Below are positions 41,618 to 50,300 of a DNA stretch of 64,000 nucleotides, one piece after another; positions within the stretch are counted from its first letter, which is position 1, and the number at the start of each line of letters is the position of its first letter. A program made the position numbers and the translations under genes. The notes under the pieces were generated by a model. That model was not told the DNA's origin, made no database searches, and worked only from the letters and a program-made list of their open reading frames with translations. Source of the stretch: Sphingobacteriaceae bacterium. Its GTDB lineage: Bacteria > Bacteroidota > Bacteroidia > B-17B0 > Aurantibacillaceae. The stretch lies in contig NVQB01000001.1 of NCBI GenBank assembly GCA_002319075.1, positions 3,224,001 through 3,288,000 on the forward strand, given 5' to 3'.

Positions 41618-43093
41618 TTATGCTGCGGCAGATCTTCTGAAGTTTTTACTCGGAATGTTTAATTCTTCTCTGTATTTAGCAACAGTACGGCGGGCAATAG
41701 AGTAGGTTCTTTGCATTAACATATATGCAATTTGTTCATCGCTTAACGGATTTGATTTATCTTCCGTATTCACACATTCCATCAATACTTTTTTAACTTC
41801 TTTAGTACTTACAATTTCTCCGTTAGTAGTACTTAAACCTTCGGTGAATAATGATTTCATTAGTAAAGTACCGTAGGTAGTCTGAATATATTTACTGATA
41901 ACAATTCTTGATACGGTTGAGATATCAGAATCAATTTCTTCAGCGATTGTTTTTAAGATTAAAGGTTTAAGATCAGCTTCATCTCCTGTTAAGAAGAATT
42001 TTTTCTGGTGTCTTACAATTGCTTTCGCAACGGTGATCATTAGTTTTTCGCGTTGTTGTAATGCTTCAATAAACCATTTAGCACTTTCTACTTTTGTTTT
42101 GATAAAGCTGGAAGCTTCACGCATGCTTTTATCTTTTGCTTTCGAATAAGTGTTTAACATATCCGTATAATCGTCGCTTATTTTTAATGGCGGGTGTTTA
42201 GCCGAGTTTAAAAATAATTCTACTTTATCGTTTTCTACTGTTACTGAAAAGTCTGGAACAATAGTCACCGCTCTGCCAGCACTTTCTACAGAGCTTCCTG
42301 CCGGAGTTGGATTTAATTTTTTAATTTCGGATAAAGCGTCTTGTAATTCTTCGTTATCGATTTTTAGTGTTTTTTTAATGTTCTCAAAATTTCTCACAGA
42401 CAGTTCAGTCATATGGTTTTGTAAAATAGTGATAGCATTATAAGTATCTTTTGTTTTTTCTCTTTTTGCGTTTAGTTGCAGAAGAAGGCATTCTTTTAAA
42501 TCTCTGGCGCCTATGCCAATAGGATCAAGGCTTTTGATCTTATTCAAAACGCTGATCAGTTCTTCTTCACTCACAAAATCGTTTACGAAAGAGTATTCGT
42601 CGGCAATGTCGGCTATTTCACGTCTTAGGTAACCATCGTTATCCAAAGTATTAATAAGATATAAACCAATTTGTTTTTCTTTTTCAGTAATAGGTAAAAG
42701 GTTTAACTGGTTAATCAAACCAACAGTAAAATCATGACTTTCTAAAAATACCTGTTCGCGTTTTTCGTCATCTTTTGTATGGTTGTTTGCTTCGTATTTA
42801 TAATCGTCTAACGAATCACGGTCCATGTAATCTTTGTAATCATAGTCTTCTCCCAATTTAGGTTCTGCAATATAATCGTCACCGTGTTCTACTTCAGGCT
42901 CTTTATCCTGTTCATTCTCGGCTTCCGAATCGTTTTCTACGTTATCGAATTCCAACGCTGGATTAATTGCCATTTCTGCAGCTATATGCTGTTCGAGTGC
43001 GATGGTGGGTAAGCCTAATATATTTATTAGCTGAATTTGCTGGTGAGTAAGCTTTTGGGTAAGTTTTTGAGTTTGTGATTGTATAATAGCCAT
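41618..43093 (-). CDS. rpoN: RNA polymerase sigma-54 factor
   Basis: A 491-residue sigma-54. The Gln/Leu-rich region I (SQTQKLTQKLTHQQIQLINI) binds activators, an acidic Asp/Glu-rich region II spans about 52-115, core binding lies about 120-300, the helix-turn-helix about 370-395, and the C-terminal RpoN box ARRTVAKYREELNIPSKNFR contacts the -24 promoter element. All landmarks are intact. It needs an AAA+ enhancer-binding activator; none is in this window. Several GG-N10-GC promoter-like sites in the window are plausible targets. The next gene on the strand is the membrane-anchored receiver. Confidence 0.97.
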   Translation of the reverse strand: MAIIQSQTQKLTQKLTHQQIQLINILGLPTIALEQHIAAEMAINPALEFDNVENDSEAENEQDKEPEVEHGDDYIAEPKLGEDYDYKDYMDRDSLDDYKYEANNHTKDDEKREQVFLESHDFTVGLINQLNLLPITEKEKQIGLYLINTLDNDGYLRREIADIADEYSFVNDFVSEEELISVLNKIKSLDPIGIGARDLKECLLLQLNAKREKTKDTYNAITILQNHMTELSVRNFENIKKTLKIDNEELQDALSEIKKLNPTPAGSSVESAGRAVTIVPDFSVTVENDKVELFLNSAKHPPLKISDDYTDMLNTYSKAKDKSMREASSFIKTKVESAKWFIEALQQREKLMITVAKAIVRHQKKFFLTGDEADLKPLILKTIAEEIDSDISTVSRIVISKYIQTTYGTLLMKSLFTEGLSTTNGEIVSTKEVKKVLMECVNTEDKSNPLSDEQIAYMLMQRTYSIARRTVAKYREELNIPSKNFRRSAAA

Positions 43094-43129
43094 GATAAGT
43101 TATTTTTAAGAGGGGGTTAATAAATTATA

Positions 43130-43318
43130 CTATCTGTTTTTATTTTGATTTAACTTGTTTAAAGAAATTTCGCGCGCAATGAGTGTTATTACGAAAAGCG
43201 CTGTGAATAGAAAATACAAAGCAATAAATAGTTTTTCTGAGCCAGATACGATTTCTGTAAGCCCAAAAAGGCCTGTAAAAAAAGAGATGATTAAAAAAGT
43301 GAGTGACCAGCGTAACAT
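43130..43318 (-). CDS. DUF1328 (YtjA-like) small membrane protein
   Basis: A 62-residue protein starting MLRWSLTFLIISFFTGLFGL, which is the DUF1328 start (MLRWxLxFLxxxxxxxxxG). A second hydrophobic helix (IALYFLFTALFVITLIA) and a basic tail follow. Two membrane segments. Members are common in stress or cell-envelope regulons, but their function is unknown. The gene precedes rpoN on the same strand with a gap of 36 bases, so it may be co-transcribed with rpoN. Confidence 0.88.
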   Translation of the reverse strand: MLRWSLTFLIISFFTGLFGLTEIVSGSEKLFIALYFLFTALFVITLIAREISLNKLNQNKNR

Positions 43319-43350
43319 AAATAATTTGTTTAGTTTCTATCAGGGTATTT

Positions 43351-43476
43351 GAAATAATAGTGCCGAATTTTTTGGGTTTTTAACAGAATGAAAATCAGTT
43401 ACTTAAAAAAAGAATTTAGTTCATATTGTGGGGAAAATCGGGAACTCATTCCCCAAACACTAAAAGAGTGGGGAAT
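43351..43476 (-). promoter_or_regulatory. sigma-54-like promoter with a cluster of TGGGGAA motifs
   Basis: The minus strand at 43365-43351 reads CGGCACTattaTTTC, placing a transcript start near 43339, about 20 bases before the DUF1328 start. Upstream lie TGGGGAA (43429-43435), ATTCCCCA (43448-43455) and TGGGGAAT (43469-43476), 64-111 bases from the -24 block, the usual distance for an activator array. If active, it would drive DUF1328 and possibly rpoN. Confidence 0.45.
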
Positions 43477-43536
43477 TAATAGCGTTTTACTGTTAAATTT
43501 TGCACAAAAATTAACGCTTGTAATGCCACGCAATCC

Positions 43537-43959
43537 TCATTTATAAAATTTGAAATTCTCAACCGCCATTATTTTTCGTGGCTGGTAGTTTATAAGGATG
43601 TCTAATAATTTTTGTCGCACAGGTAACGATTTAATTTCATTGTATGTAAACCATTTTACCTCGAGTGAGTGTTTGTCAGGTTTAACTTTTATTTTTCCAT
43701 CCAACATTTTCGCACAGTAAAAAATAGAAATTTGTTTATTAAAAAGTCTTTCGTGATACCTTATGTAAAAGATCCCTTTAATTTTAATATCGCAGCCAGC
43801 CTCTTCTTTTACTTCACGTATGGCAGCCGCCATCGGAGTTTCACCCACTTTTGTATTGCCCCCTGGTAAAAACCATTTACCGTTCCACTTTTTGGCCGCC
43901 TCGCGAATAAGCAAGAAATACCCATCTTCTTCTAATAATACAAAACTTTTTATGATCAT
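43537..43959 (-). CDS. Nudix hydrolase
   Basis: A 140-residue Nudix protein with a complete box, GGNTKVGETPMAAAIREVKE continuing EAG, i.e. Gx5Ex7REVxEExG at about residues 33-56. The glutamates of REVKEE bind Mg2+. These enzymes cleave nucleoside diphosphates linked to another group; the substrate is not readable from sequence. A TGGCACA-type site (43972-43986) overlaps the region just before the start codon. No signal peptide. Confidence 0.9.
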   Translation of the reverse strand: MIIKSFVLLEEDGYFLLIREAAKKWNGKWFLPGGNTKVGETPMAAAIREVKEEAGCDIKIKGIFYIRYHERLFNKQISIFYCAKMLDGKIKVKPDKHSLEVKWFTYNEIKSLPVRQKLLDILINYQPRKIMAVENFKFYK

Positions 43960-44102
43960 GAGTCAGTTGCTGGAATTCCTGTGCCAGATGGGCGTAGTAG
44001 AAATTATAAGAAAACACCATGGTCAGTGTTTTTTTTCACGAGCTCGATATATTGCTCGTAGTCGGTGGGAATTGCATTTGCATAGGAATAAGAAAATCAA
44101 TT

Positions 44103-45698
44103 ATGGAAAACCAAACACATGCACATGCTTCCGGCGAAAAAATAACTGCTGGGGCTCACGATACATTCTGGGTTAATTCTTCTGAACCTTTAGTGTTCAG
44201 AAAATTGGAGGAAAACCTGGAAACAGATGTAGTGATCGTAGGTGGTGGAATAGCCGGGATGAGCGTGGCCTATAATCTTGTTAAGTCTGGCAAAAAGGTA
44301 GTTTTAGTAGAAGATGGTTTTATTGGCAGCGGTGAAACAGGAAGAACTACTGCTCATTTGGTCACCGCTTTAGATGACCGGTATTACGAACTCGAACGCA
44401 TGTTTGGAAAAAAGAAGACGGCATTAATTGCAGAAAGTCATAGCAAGGCAATAAATTTTGTAGAAGAGACCGTAAAAAGCGAACACATCTCCTGTGACTT
44501 TGAGAGAGTGGATGGATTTCTGTTTTTACACCCAAGTGACAGTGAAGACTCTCTGTATAAAGAGCTGGAGGCTGCTCGCAATGCAGGAGTGGGAGTGAGT
44601 ATTGTAGATGAAGTACCCGGAATTGAAAAATACAAAGGCCAGGCACTACGATTTGAAAGTCAGGCACAGTTTCATCCGTTAAAGTATTTAAAGGGTTTGA
44701 GTAAGGTTATTGAAAGTAAAGGAGGAAGGATCTATACCAATACCCACGCAAAGGAAGTTGATCATACGGGCATCGTTACCGATGAGGGTTTCCGTGTAAA
44801 TGCAAAGCATGTTGTGGTTGCTACTAATTCTCCTGTAAATAACAGCTTCACCATGCATTTAAAGCAGTATGCTTACCGTACTTATGTTATCGCCACTAAA
44901 ATTAAAAAAGGCAGTCTACCAAAAGCTTTATGGTGGGATAGTGGAGATTTTGATGTAAACGAAAACATACCTCCTTATCATTATATACGAACTCAAGGTT
45001 TTGATGATACACATGATCTTTTAATTATTGGTGGTGAAGACCATGCTGTGGGCCTTGCAGACGTGGAGGGCAAAACAGAAGAGCAACGCTATAAACTTTT
45101 AGAAGACTGGGCAAAACAATTTTTCGAAATAAACGAAATTGTTTACCAATGGTCGGGCCAGGTGCTGGAGCCCATGGATGGTGTAGCATATATCGGAAAA
45201 AATCCTTTTGATAAGCAAACTATTTACATTGTGACGGGTGATTCGGGTAATGGGATGACACATGCAACTATTGCAGGCACTTTGATTACAGATCTTATAA
45301 ATGGTGTTGAAAATAAATTCGAAGCGCTTTACAATCCTTCGCGCATAAAACCTTTTACCGCAGGTTCGGTATTTTTTAAAGAATTTATCGGTGGCTTAAA
45401 AACGTATAATGCGGCGAAAAAACGGGATATTGAGAAGAGTGAACTCTCTTTTCTAGAGAAAAATCAGGGGAAAATAATGGACCTCGATGGGAAAAAATTT
45501 GGTGTTTTTCGTGATGAATCGAACAATGTACATTTTGTAGGAGCAGAATGCACTCACTTACAATGTATGGTAAGGTGGAACAACGATGAGAAAAGTTGGG
45601 ATTGTCCCTGCCATGGTAGCCGCTTCTCACACGAGGGAAAGGTTTTAAATGGGCCTGCAAATAGCGATTTACCCTACCACAAAGAAACTAACGAATAA
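44103..45698 (+). CDS. FAD-dependent oxidoreductase with C-terminal Rieske [2Fe-2S] domain
   Basis: A 531-residue fusion. The N-terminal Rossmann motif VVIVGGGIAGMSVAYNL (about 43-60) and GETGRTTAHL start a DAO-type (glycine/D-amino-acid oxidase) fold; GDSGNGMTHATIAG (about 380) closes the FAD site. The last 60 residues hold a Rieske cluster: Cys483 and His485 in CTHLQC, Cys501 and His504 in CPCHGS. Flavin and iron-sulphur centre in one chain suggest electron transfer between them. ATG 44103 is preferred over the open frame from 44019, because MENQTHAHASG gives the normal length and an A-rich leader precedes it. Substrate unknown. Confidence 0.92.
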   Translation: MENQTHAHASGEKITAGAHDTFWVNSSEPLVFRKLEENLETDVVIVGGGIAGMSVAYNLVKSGKKVVLVEDGFIGSGETGRTTAHLVTALDDRYYELERMFGKKKTALIAESHSKAINFVEETVKSEHISCDFERVDGFLFLHPSDSEDSLYKELEAARNAGVGVSIVDEVPGIEKYKGQALRFESQAQFHPLKYLKGLSKVIESKGGRIYTNTHAKEVDHTGIVTDEGFRVNAKHVVVATNSPVNNSFTMHLKQYAYRTYVIATKIKKGSLPKALWWDSGDFDVNENIPPYHYIRTQGFDDTHDLLIIGGEDHAVGLADVEGKTEEQRYKLLEDWAKQFFEINEIVYQWSGQVLEPMDGVAYIGKNPFDKQTIYIVTGDSGNGMTHATIAGTLITDLINGVENKFEALYNPSRIKPFTAGSVFFKEFIGGLKTYNAAKKRDIEKSELSFLEKNQGKIMDLDGKKFGVFRDESNNVHFVGAECTHLQCMVRWNNDEKSWDCPCHGSRFSHEGKVLNGPANSDLPYHKETNE

Positions 45699-45703
45699 GG
45701 CGG

Positions 45704-45718
45704 TGGCATGACATTTGG
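45704..45718 (+). promoter_or_regulatory. sigma-54-like promoter of the DUF3606 gene
   Basis: TGGCATGacatTTGG: perfect -24, -12 with G for C. Predicted transcript start about 45730, 22 bases before the ATG at 45753. Confidence 0.45.
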
Positions 45719-45752
45719 AGATAATAAGGCATAACACTAAAAGCTTAAACCC

Positions 45753-45983
45753 ATGAACTACTTTACTCCAAAACGTTTAACAATTCATCCGGAAGATCAA
45801 AACGATTTAGCCTATTGGACCCGTAAATGGGGAGTAAATGTCCGTCAGATAAATGATGCCATCCTTGAAACCGGTAGCTTGCGTTTAGACGATATAAGAA
45901 ACGTTCTTATTAAAAAAGGGTCTTTAGGAAGCGTTTCTCTTTGGCTTCATAAGTTTTTTGGTGATTCACTAACACTACATTAA
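45753..45983 (+). CDS. DUF3606 protein
   Basis: A 76-residue basic protein with the DUF3606 pattern: HPEDQNDLAYWTRKWGVNVR, then INDAILETGS and an extra C-terminal IRNVLIKKGSLG. The short helix-turn-helix-like fold suggests nucleic-acid or protein binding, and members are often in stress regulons; nothing more specific can be said. A single gene with a sigma-54-like promoter and a terminator at 46115-46144. Confidence 0.82.
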   Translation: MNYFTPKRLTIHPEDQNDLAYWTRKWGVNVRQINDAILETGSLRLDDIRNVLIKKGSLGSVSLWLHKFFGDSLTLH

Positions 45984-46114
45984 AATACAACCTCTGTAAA
46001 TGAGGGCTATAAATAAATTCGGGTAATTTGTTACTGCCTTATACAACCAAAAATATATATACGTAAATCCGTATTCTAACCAACCTACCGTAAACAAACC
46101 AATTACCCCAGTAT

Positions 46115-46144
46115 AAAAAAATCCTTCAGTCGAAGGATTTTTTT
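46115..46144 (+). terminator. terminator downstream of the DUF3606 gene
   Basis: AAAAAAATCCTTC (46115-46127) pairs perfectly with GAAGGATTTTTTT (46132-46144) around a 4-base loop. The sequence between the gene and this hairpin (45984-46114) shows nothing else. Confidence 0.85.
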
Positions 46145-46313
46145 ATTTGAAGGAATCCGGATAAGTGAAGAGTAATCGCAACAATGAGAAACTGTTTAGA
46201 AAAGACAAAGCCTGAAATTAACGCTAGTAGAAATCGCTTTTAAGTTTATATTTTCGCAAAGCGCCCGGCTGATAAGGCTTTTGAACTTATGGAAAATAAG
46301 AAATTGGACGAAA

Positions 46314-46499
46314 TTATTTGGAGAATAGTAACTGGCAGTTCATGCAAAAAAATGAAACCTGGAACTTTTTACTCATGTGCTTCAAAGTAATTTTAGAATG
46401 ACAACAGGGACAGCTTGCTTTTTTATTAAATAGAATTGTTTTTCTAATGATAGAAATTTTATTTTCTTGTTTTTTGATAAGTTGTACTAAAGCAGCCAT
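46314..46499 (-). CDS. small protein with a CxxC/CxxC zinc-ribbon pattern
   Basis: A 61-residue basic ORF. The first half is a helix (QLIKKQENKISIIRKTILF), the second holds CPCC (Cys30, Cys33) and FCMNC (Cys52, Cys55), the spacing of a zinc ribbon. Probably a small nucleic-acid-binding protein, if expressed. No promoter recognised; 46500-46780 has no other gene candidate that I believe. I do not know the family. Confidence 0.5.
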   Translation of the reverse strand: MAALVQLIKKQENKISIIRKTILFNKKASCPCCHSKITLKHMSKKFQVSFFCMNCQLLFSK

Positions 46500-46780
46500 G
46501 AGAGTGTGTTATAGGTTATATCTCTTTAATCAAACGCTATGCCATTAAAAGAAGGCGATGGATCTACTCTAAAGCATTGCTTAACCCTCGCAAATCTTCT
46601 TTGTAAATTCCACCGCCTTCCATTTATATATGTTGAGTTGAAGAATACACAGATATCTATAACTCTGTGCCAGATGTTTTTCGCCTTTTTAAATAAGAAA
46701 TGTGAATTATATTTCCCCCTTTAGTGGTATACTATGCACATATACATAAAATAGGCTATCTAATGGTTTTACCTTATAGA

Positions 46781-46795
46781 TGGCAGTCACTTTGC
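46781..46795 (+). promoter_or_regulatory. sigma-54 promoter of the PorE-like gene
   Basis: TGGCAGTcactTTGC with a following A: full GG-N10-GC and TTGC. Predicted transcript start about 46807, 13 bases before the ATG at 46821. TTTCCCC lies about 65 bases upstream (46711-46717). Confidence 0.7.
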
Positions 46796-46820
46796 ATCTA
46801 TACTATAAATTAAAAACAGA

Positions 46821-48938
46821 ATGAAAAAATTACTTTTTATACCACTTGCTATTTCAGCACTTTGCATAGTGTCGTGTTCAGAAGAAAAAAAACTGATTCG
46901 CAAAGCAAGCAATGCGGTGGATTTATATGATTATGATAAAGCGTTGACGTACTATGACCAGGTACTTGCAAAGGATAGCAATTCTTATTACGCAAATGCC
47001 GGAAAAGGCATCGTACTCTCAGAATACATGGGCCGATACGATCAGGCAATTCCTTATCTTGAAAAAGCTGCAAAGAAAAATCCGGATAAAACTGAGATGA
47101 AAATTAATAACGACCTGGGGAAAAGTTATCACTATATCGGCAATTATCCACGCGCCCTGTATTTTTACGATAAAACATCCGTAAAAAACACAGAGAAAAA
47201 TCCGGATTATGACATCTATTTGTATAAACGCATAGAAGATTGTAAGTATGCGCTAGAGCACCCGTCAATTGCGCCTCCTGAGCAGCAGTCGGTGAAAAAT
47301 GTGGGCTCTGTTATTAATACAGATAAGCCAGAATACGGCCCTGTGTATACTAATGGTGAACTTATTTTTACTTCAAAAAGACAAGATACTCCTAAGGAAA
47401 AGAAAAATGGTGTAGACAGAAGGTATTGGGAAAGCATGTATGTTTCAAAACTTGACAATGGAAAATTTGGTCCGGTAAGAAGATTTAAACGTCCGGATTA
47501 TGGCGAAGATTCTAATTTTAAAAACAAAGGTGGCGAGTCCGTTGTTAGTGCTAGTCCTGATGGAAAAACACTTTACATTTTTAAGAACAGTCAGCTGTAT
47601 GAAGCAAAATTAAACGATTCTACAAAGAACGAACAGCTAATGCCGGCTAACATTAATATTTCCTATTTGCAAACACATGCATTTGTGTCTCCCGATAATA
47701 AAGTTTTATTCTTTACAAGTACTTCTGAAAAGGGTTTTGGAGGAATGGACATCTACAGGTCACTCAGGGGTGAAGATGGTAGATGGCAAGATCCTGTTGG
47801 TTTGCCAGGAACAGTTAACACGGGCTATAATGAGGACGCTCCGTTTATGACGGAAGACGGAACTTTGTTTTTTGCTTCTAATGGCTTACCAGGCTATGGC
47901 GGATACGATGTTTACAAAACACGTTTGGTAGATGGCCAATGGACAACTCCTGAAAATTTGGGACAACCCATCAATACGCCGGGCGATGACATGTATTTTG
48001 CACTTAACCCGAACAGTTCGAAAGGATATTATTCTTCTAACAGACCCGGAGGAAAAGGGGATTTGGATATTTATGCGGTTCACTACATTTCAAACGACAT
48101 TCCTGAGTGTAAGTCTTTAGATACGTTATTTGTGATCAATGCAATTCCAAACGGCACTAATTCTATGATGTATAATTTCTCTTTACAAATTCCCGAGCAG
48201 TATAAAAATAATGTAAGATCTGTTAGCTTAACTGTTAATGATCAAAATTTCAATATGGCTTCAGGAAGTGCAGACTATACTTTTAGCTCGGCTAACGTTT
48301 ATAAAGTTTCTGCAAAGGCGGTTGTTTATTGTGATACCTGCCCTTCTCTTAGTGCTTTATGTGCTGAAAAAGAAATAACTGTCGGACAAACTTTATTTGT
48401 GCAGACGGATACTTCATCAGTAAAAACAAATTCACTGGCTATTGCCGATGCAAATAAAACGGCTGTAAAAGATAAAAAATCGGCAGAAAAGAATAAGATA
48501 GGTAATTATGCTTCACAAAGCAAAGTGCCCGTTGGTCCTGATCAACTAAAAGTGTTGGGCTGGAATTCAACTCCAGGATATTTTGAGTATAACAAATCAG
48601 GTTTGACAAGCGACACAAAAAAAATGTTGGATGAAAATATAAGAGTCATGAAAAGTAATACAGACCTCGTGGTAATTGTTAACGGTTATGCCGATTCAAG
48701 AGGTACAGAGATCTATAACAAAAATCTTTCTGCTCAACGCGCCAACTCTGTTAAAGCCTATTTAATTGAAAATGGTATACCCAAATATAGAATCACAACC
48801 GTGAATGCTTACGGAGAAACTAAAATTGAAAATGGTTGTACAGACGGTGTAAGCTGTTCTGAAGAGCAACATAGCGAGAACAGGAAAGTGACATTTGATG
48901 TGTTAAGCAACGCGAAAATGATCACGTTTAAAGATTAA
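46821..48938 (+). CDS. lipoprotein with TPR, beta-propeller and OmpA domains (PorE-like)
   Basis: A 705-residue lipoprotein (signal ending CIVSC, about Cys19). TPR repeats span about 30-145 (YDKALTYYDQVLAKDSNSYY, YDQAIPYLEKAAKKNPDK). WD40/PD40-like propeller blades follow at about 170-430 (SPDGKTLYIF, SPDNKVLFFTS, GYNEDAPFMTEDGTLFFAS, INTPGDDMYFALN), then a Cys-containing linker and an OmpA peptidoglycan-binding domain (about 585-700: IVNGYADSRG, NLSAQRANSVKAYLI). This domain order matches PorE of the type IX secretion system, which links the machine to peptidoglycan; no other T9SS gene is nearby, so the role is inferred from layout. Confidence 0.88.
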   Translation: MKKLLFIPLAISALCIVSCSEEKKLIRKASNAVDLYDYDKALTYYDQVLAKDSNSYYANAGKGIVLSEYMGRYDQAIPYLEKAAKKNPDKTEMKINNDLGKSYHYIGNYPRALYFYDKTSVKNTEKNPDYDIYLYKRIEDCKYALEHPSIAPPEQQSVKNVGSVINTDKPEYGPVYTNGELIFTSKRQDTPKEKKNGVDRRYWESMYVSKLDNGKFGPVRRFKRPDYGEDSNFKNKGGESVVSASPDGKTLYIFKNSQLYEAKLNDSTKNEQLMPANINISYLQTHAFVSPDNKVLFFTSTSEKGFGGMDIYRSLRGEDGRWQDPVGLPGTVNTGYNEDAPFMTEDGTLFFASNGLPGYGGYDVYKTRLVDGQWTTPENLGQPINTPGDDMYFALNPNSSKGYYSSNRPGGKGDLDIYAVHYISNDIPECKSLDTLFVINAIPNGTNSMMYNFSLQIPEQYKNNVRSVSLTVNDQNFNMASGSADYTFSSANVYKVSAKAVVYCDTCPSLSALCAEKEITVGQTLFVQTDTSSVKTNSLAIADANKTAVKDKKSAEKNKIGNYASQSKVPVGPDQLKVLGWNSTPGYFEYNKSGLTSDTKKMLDENIRVMKSNTDLVVIVNGYADSRGTEIYNKNLSAQRANSVKAYLIENGIPKYRITTVNAYGETKIENGCTDGVSCSEEQHSENRKVTFDVLSNAKMITFKD

Positions 48939-49008
48939 GACCTGGTTTAAGATAAACTAAAAAAGCGCGCTAAAAAAATAGGGAATAGCCCCTTTAACTC
49001 ACCAGGGT

Positions 49009-49040
49009 AAAAAGAAGAAATCTACAGATTTCTTCTTTTT
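49009..49040 (+). terminator. terminator of the PorE-like gene
   Basis: AAAAAGAAGAAATC (49009-49022) pairs with GATTTCTTCTTTTT (49027-49040) around a 4-base loop and ends in T-rich sequence. Confidence 0.85.
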
Positions 49041-49109
49041 TATTTAAACCCTATTTATATTGATAATAAATTATTACGATATTATACTTAGTAATTATTT
49101 GTTAAGTAT

Positions 49110-50093
49110 ATGACGGATTTTAAAGAAAATAAACCATCAAGGGATTCAGATTTTCATATTGCCTTATTAAAAGAAAGGGGATTAATCATCACTTTAGAAG
49201 ATGAGATAGAAATAAAAGTTTATTTAAATAAAATTGGTTACTATAGATTATCAGGATATTTTGGTCCTTTACAAAATCCTAAAGATAGTTTTAAGCCTGG
49301 TAAGACATTTAAAGATATAATTCGCTTGTATGAATTTGATAAGCAACTTCGAGTTATTACGTCTTATGCTGTGAAATCAATTGAAATTAAACTTAAATCT
49401 TATATTACGGATTTAATGTCGTTAAAATATGAAAGCACCTGGTATTCGGACTCAGCATTATTTTATAAAAGGACAAAAAAAGATATTATTAAAATGCCTT
49501 ATATAGATGGTGATGAAATAAAATATCAACAACAAGAAAAAGAATTTGATTTATATAAACTTTTAATTGAAAAAATAAACGATTCAATTTCAAAAAATTC
49601 CGAAAAGGCATATATTCGAAAATTTAAAGATAATTATGGTAGCACAGCAATAGTTCCGTCTTGGATGATGATGGAATGCATTTCTTTTGGAGCATTAAGT
49701 AAATTATACAGTCTTATGGTACTTGATGGAACTACCAGAAAAATAGCTAAGGATTTTGGTTGTCCAGTTTCTGAAACATTTAATTCATGGCTTCATGGTT
49801 TTGTAGTATTAAGAAATCATTGCGCCCATCATGCAAGATTATGGAATATTAGGCCAGCAAAAGATTTGCAATTTCCAAAACGAGATGTTCACAGGTTTCA
49901 TACAGCAAACGATTCTAACACGCATTTATTTTATGGAATTGGATGTTGTTTACTTCAGGTGTTAAAGACTATCGACGAAGAGTTATACATTCACTATAAA
50001 ACACATGTAAAACAATTAATGTTGGATTATGGAATTGATAAAAAAGCAATGGGATTTCCGATGGATTTAGATCCCTGGGACGTCTGGAATTAG
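49110..50093 (+). CDS. Abi_2 (AbiD/AbiF-type) abortive-infection protein
   Basis: A 327-residue protein with the Abi_2 layout: LNKIGYYRLSGYFGPLQN at about 40-57, FDKQLRVITSYAVKSIEI, then a C-terminal HEPN-like motif RNHCAHHARLWN (Arg235, His240: Rx4H), which is the ribonuclease signature. Such proteins stop phage growth by degrading RNA and killing the infected cell (family knowledge). It stands alone, its sequence looks more AT-rich than its neighbours, and its flanks are non-coding. All this suggests it was gained by horizontal transfer. Confidence 0.9.
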   Translation: MTDFKENKPSRDSDFHIALLKERGLIITLEDEIEIKVYLNKIGYYRLSGYFGPLQNPKDSFKPGKTFKDIIRLYEFDKQLRVITSYAVKSIEIKLKSYITDLMSLKYESTWYSDSALFYKRTKKDIIKMPYIDGDEIKYQQQEKEFDLYKLLIEKINDSISKNSEKAYIRKFKDNYGSTAIVPSWMMMECISFGALSKLYSLMVLDGTTRKIAKDFGCPVSETFNSWLHGFVVLRNHCAHHARLWNIRPAKDLQFPKRDVHRFHTANDSNTHLFYGIGCCLLQVLKTIDEELYIHYKTHVKQLMLDYGIDKKAMGFPMDLDPWDVWN

Positions 50094-50112
50094 AAACGTC
50101 TATAAACAAGTA

Positions 50113-50163
50113 GCCCCACATCTTTGAGCGCATACACCGAAATGTATCTAGGCTTAGTGGGGC
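50113..50163. repeat. structured inverted repeat after the Abi gene
   Basis: GCCCCAC (50113-50119) and GTGGGGC (50157-50163) are exact complements, enclosing a second stem, ATACA (50132-50136) with TGTAT (50143-50147). This GC-rich two-stem structure lies 19 bases after the Abi stop codon. It could be its terminator or the scar of a mobile element. Confidence 0.5.
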
Positions 50164-50300
50164 ATTATTGTTATAAAGATAGTTATATATTTTATATTAA
50201 TAAATTATTTAGAAAAATAAAACAAGCAACTGTTTGATAATCAATTATATATTTTTTGGCGAGTTAAAGGGATAATTCTCAAAAAATGAGTGCGCTTTTT

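Noticed and set aside
46539-46724. 61-codon plus-strand frame upstream of the PorE-like gene
   Set aside because: Unusual composition, no domain or ribosome site; the region is better explained as control DNA for the PorE-like gene.
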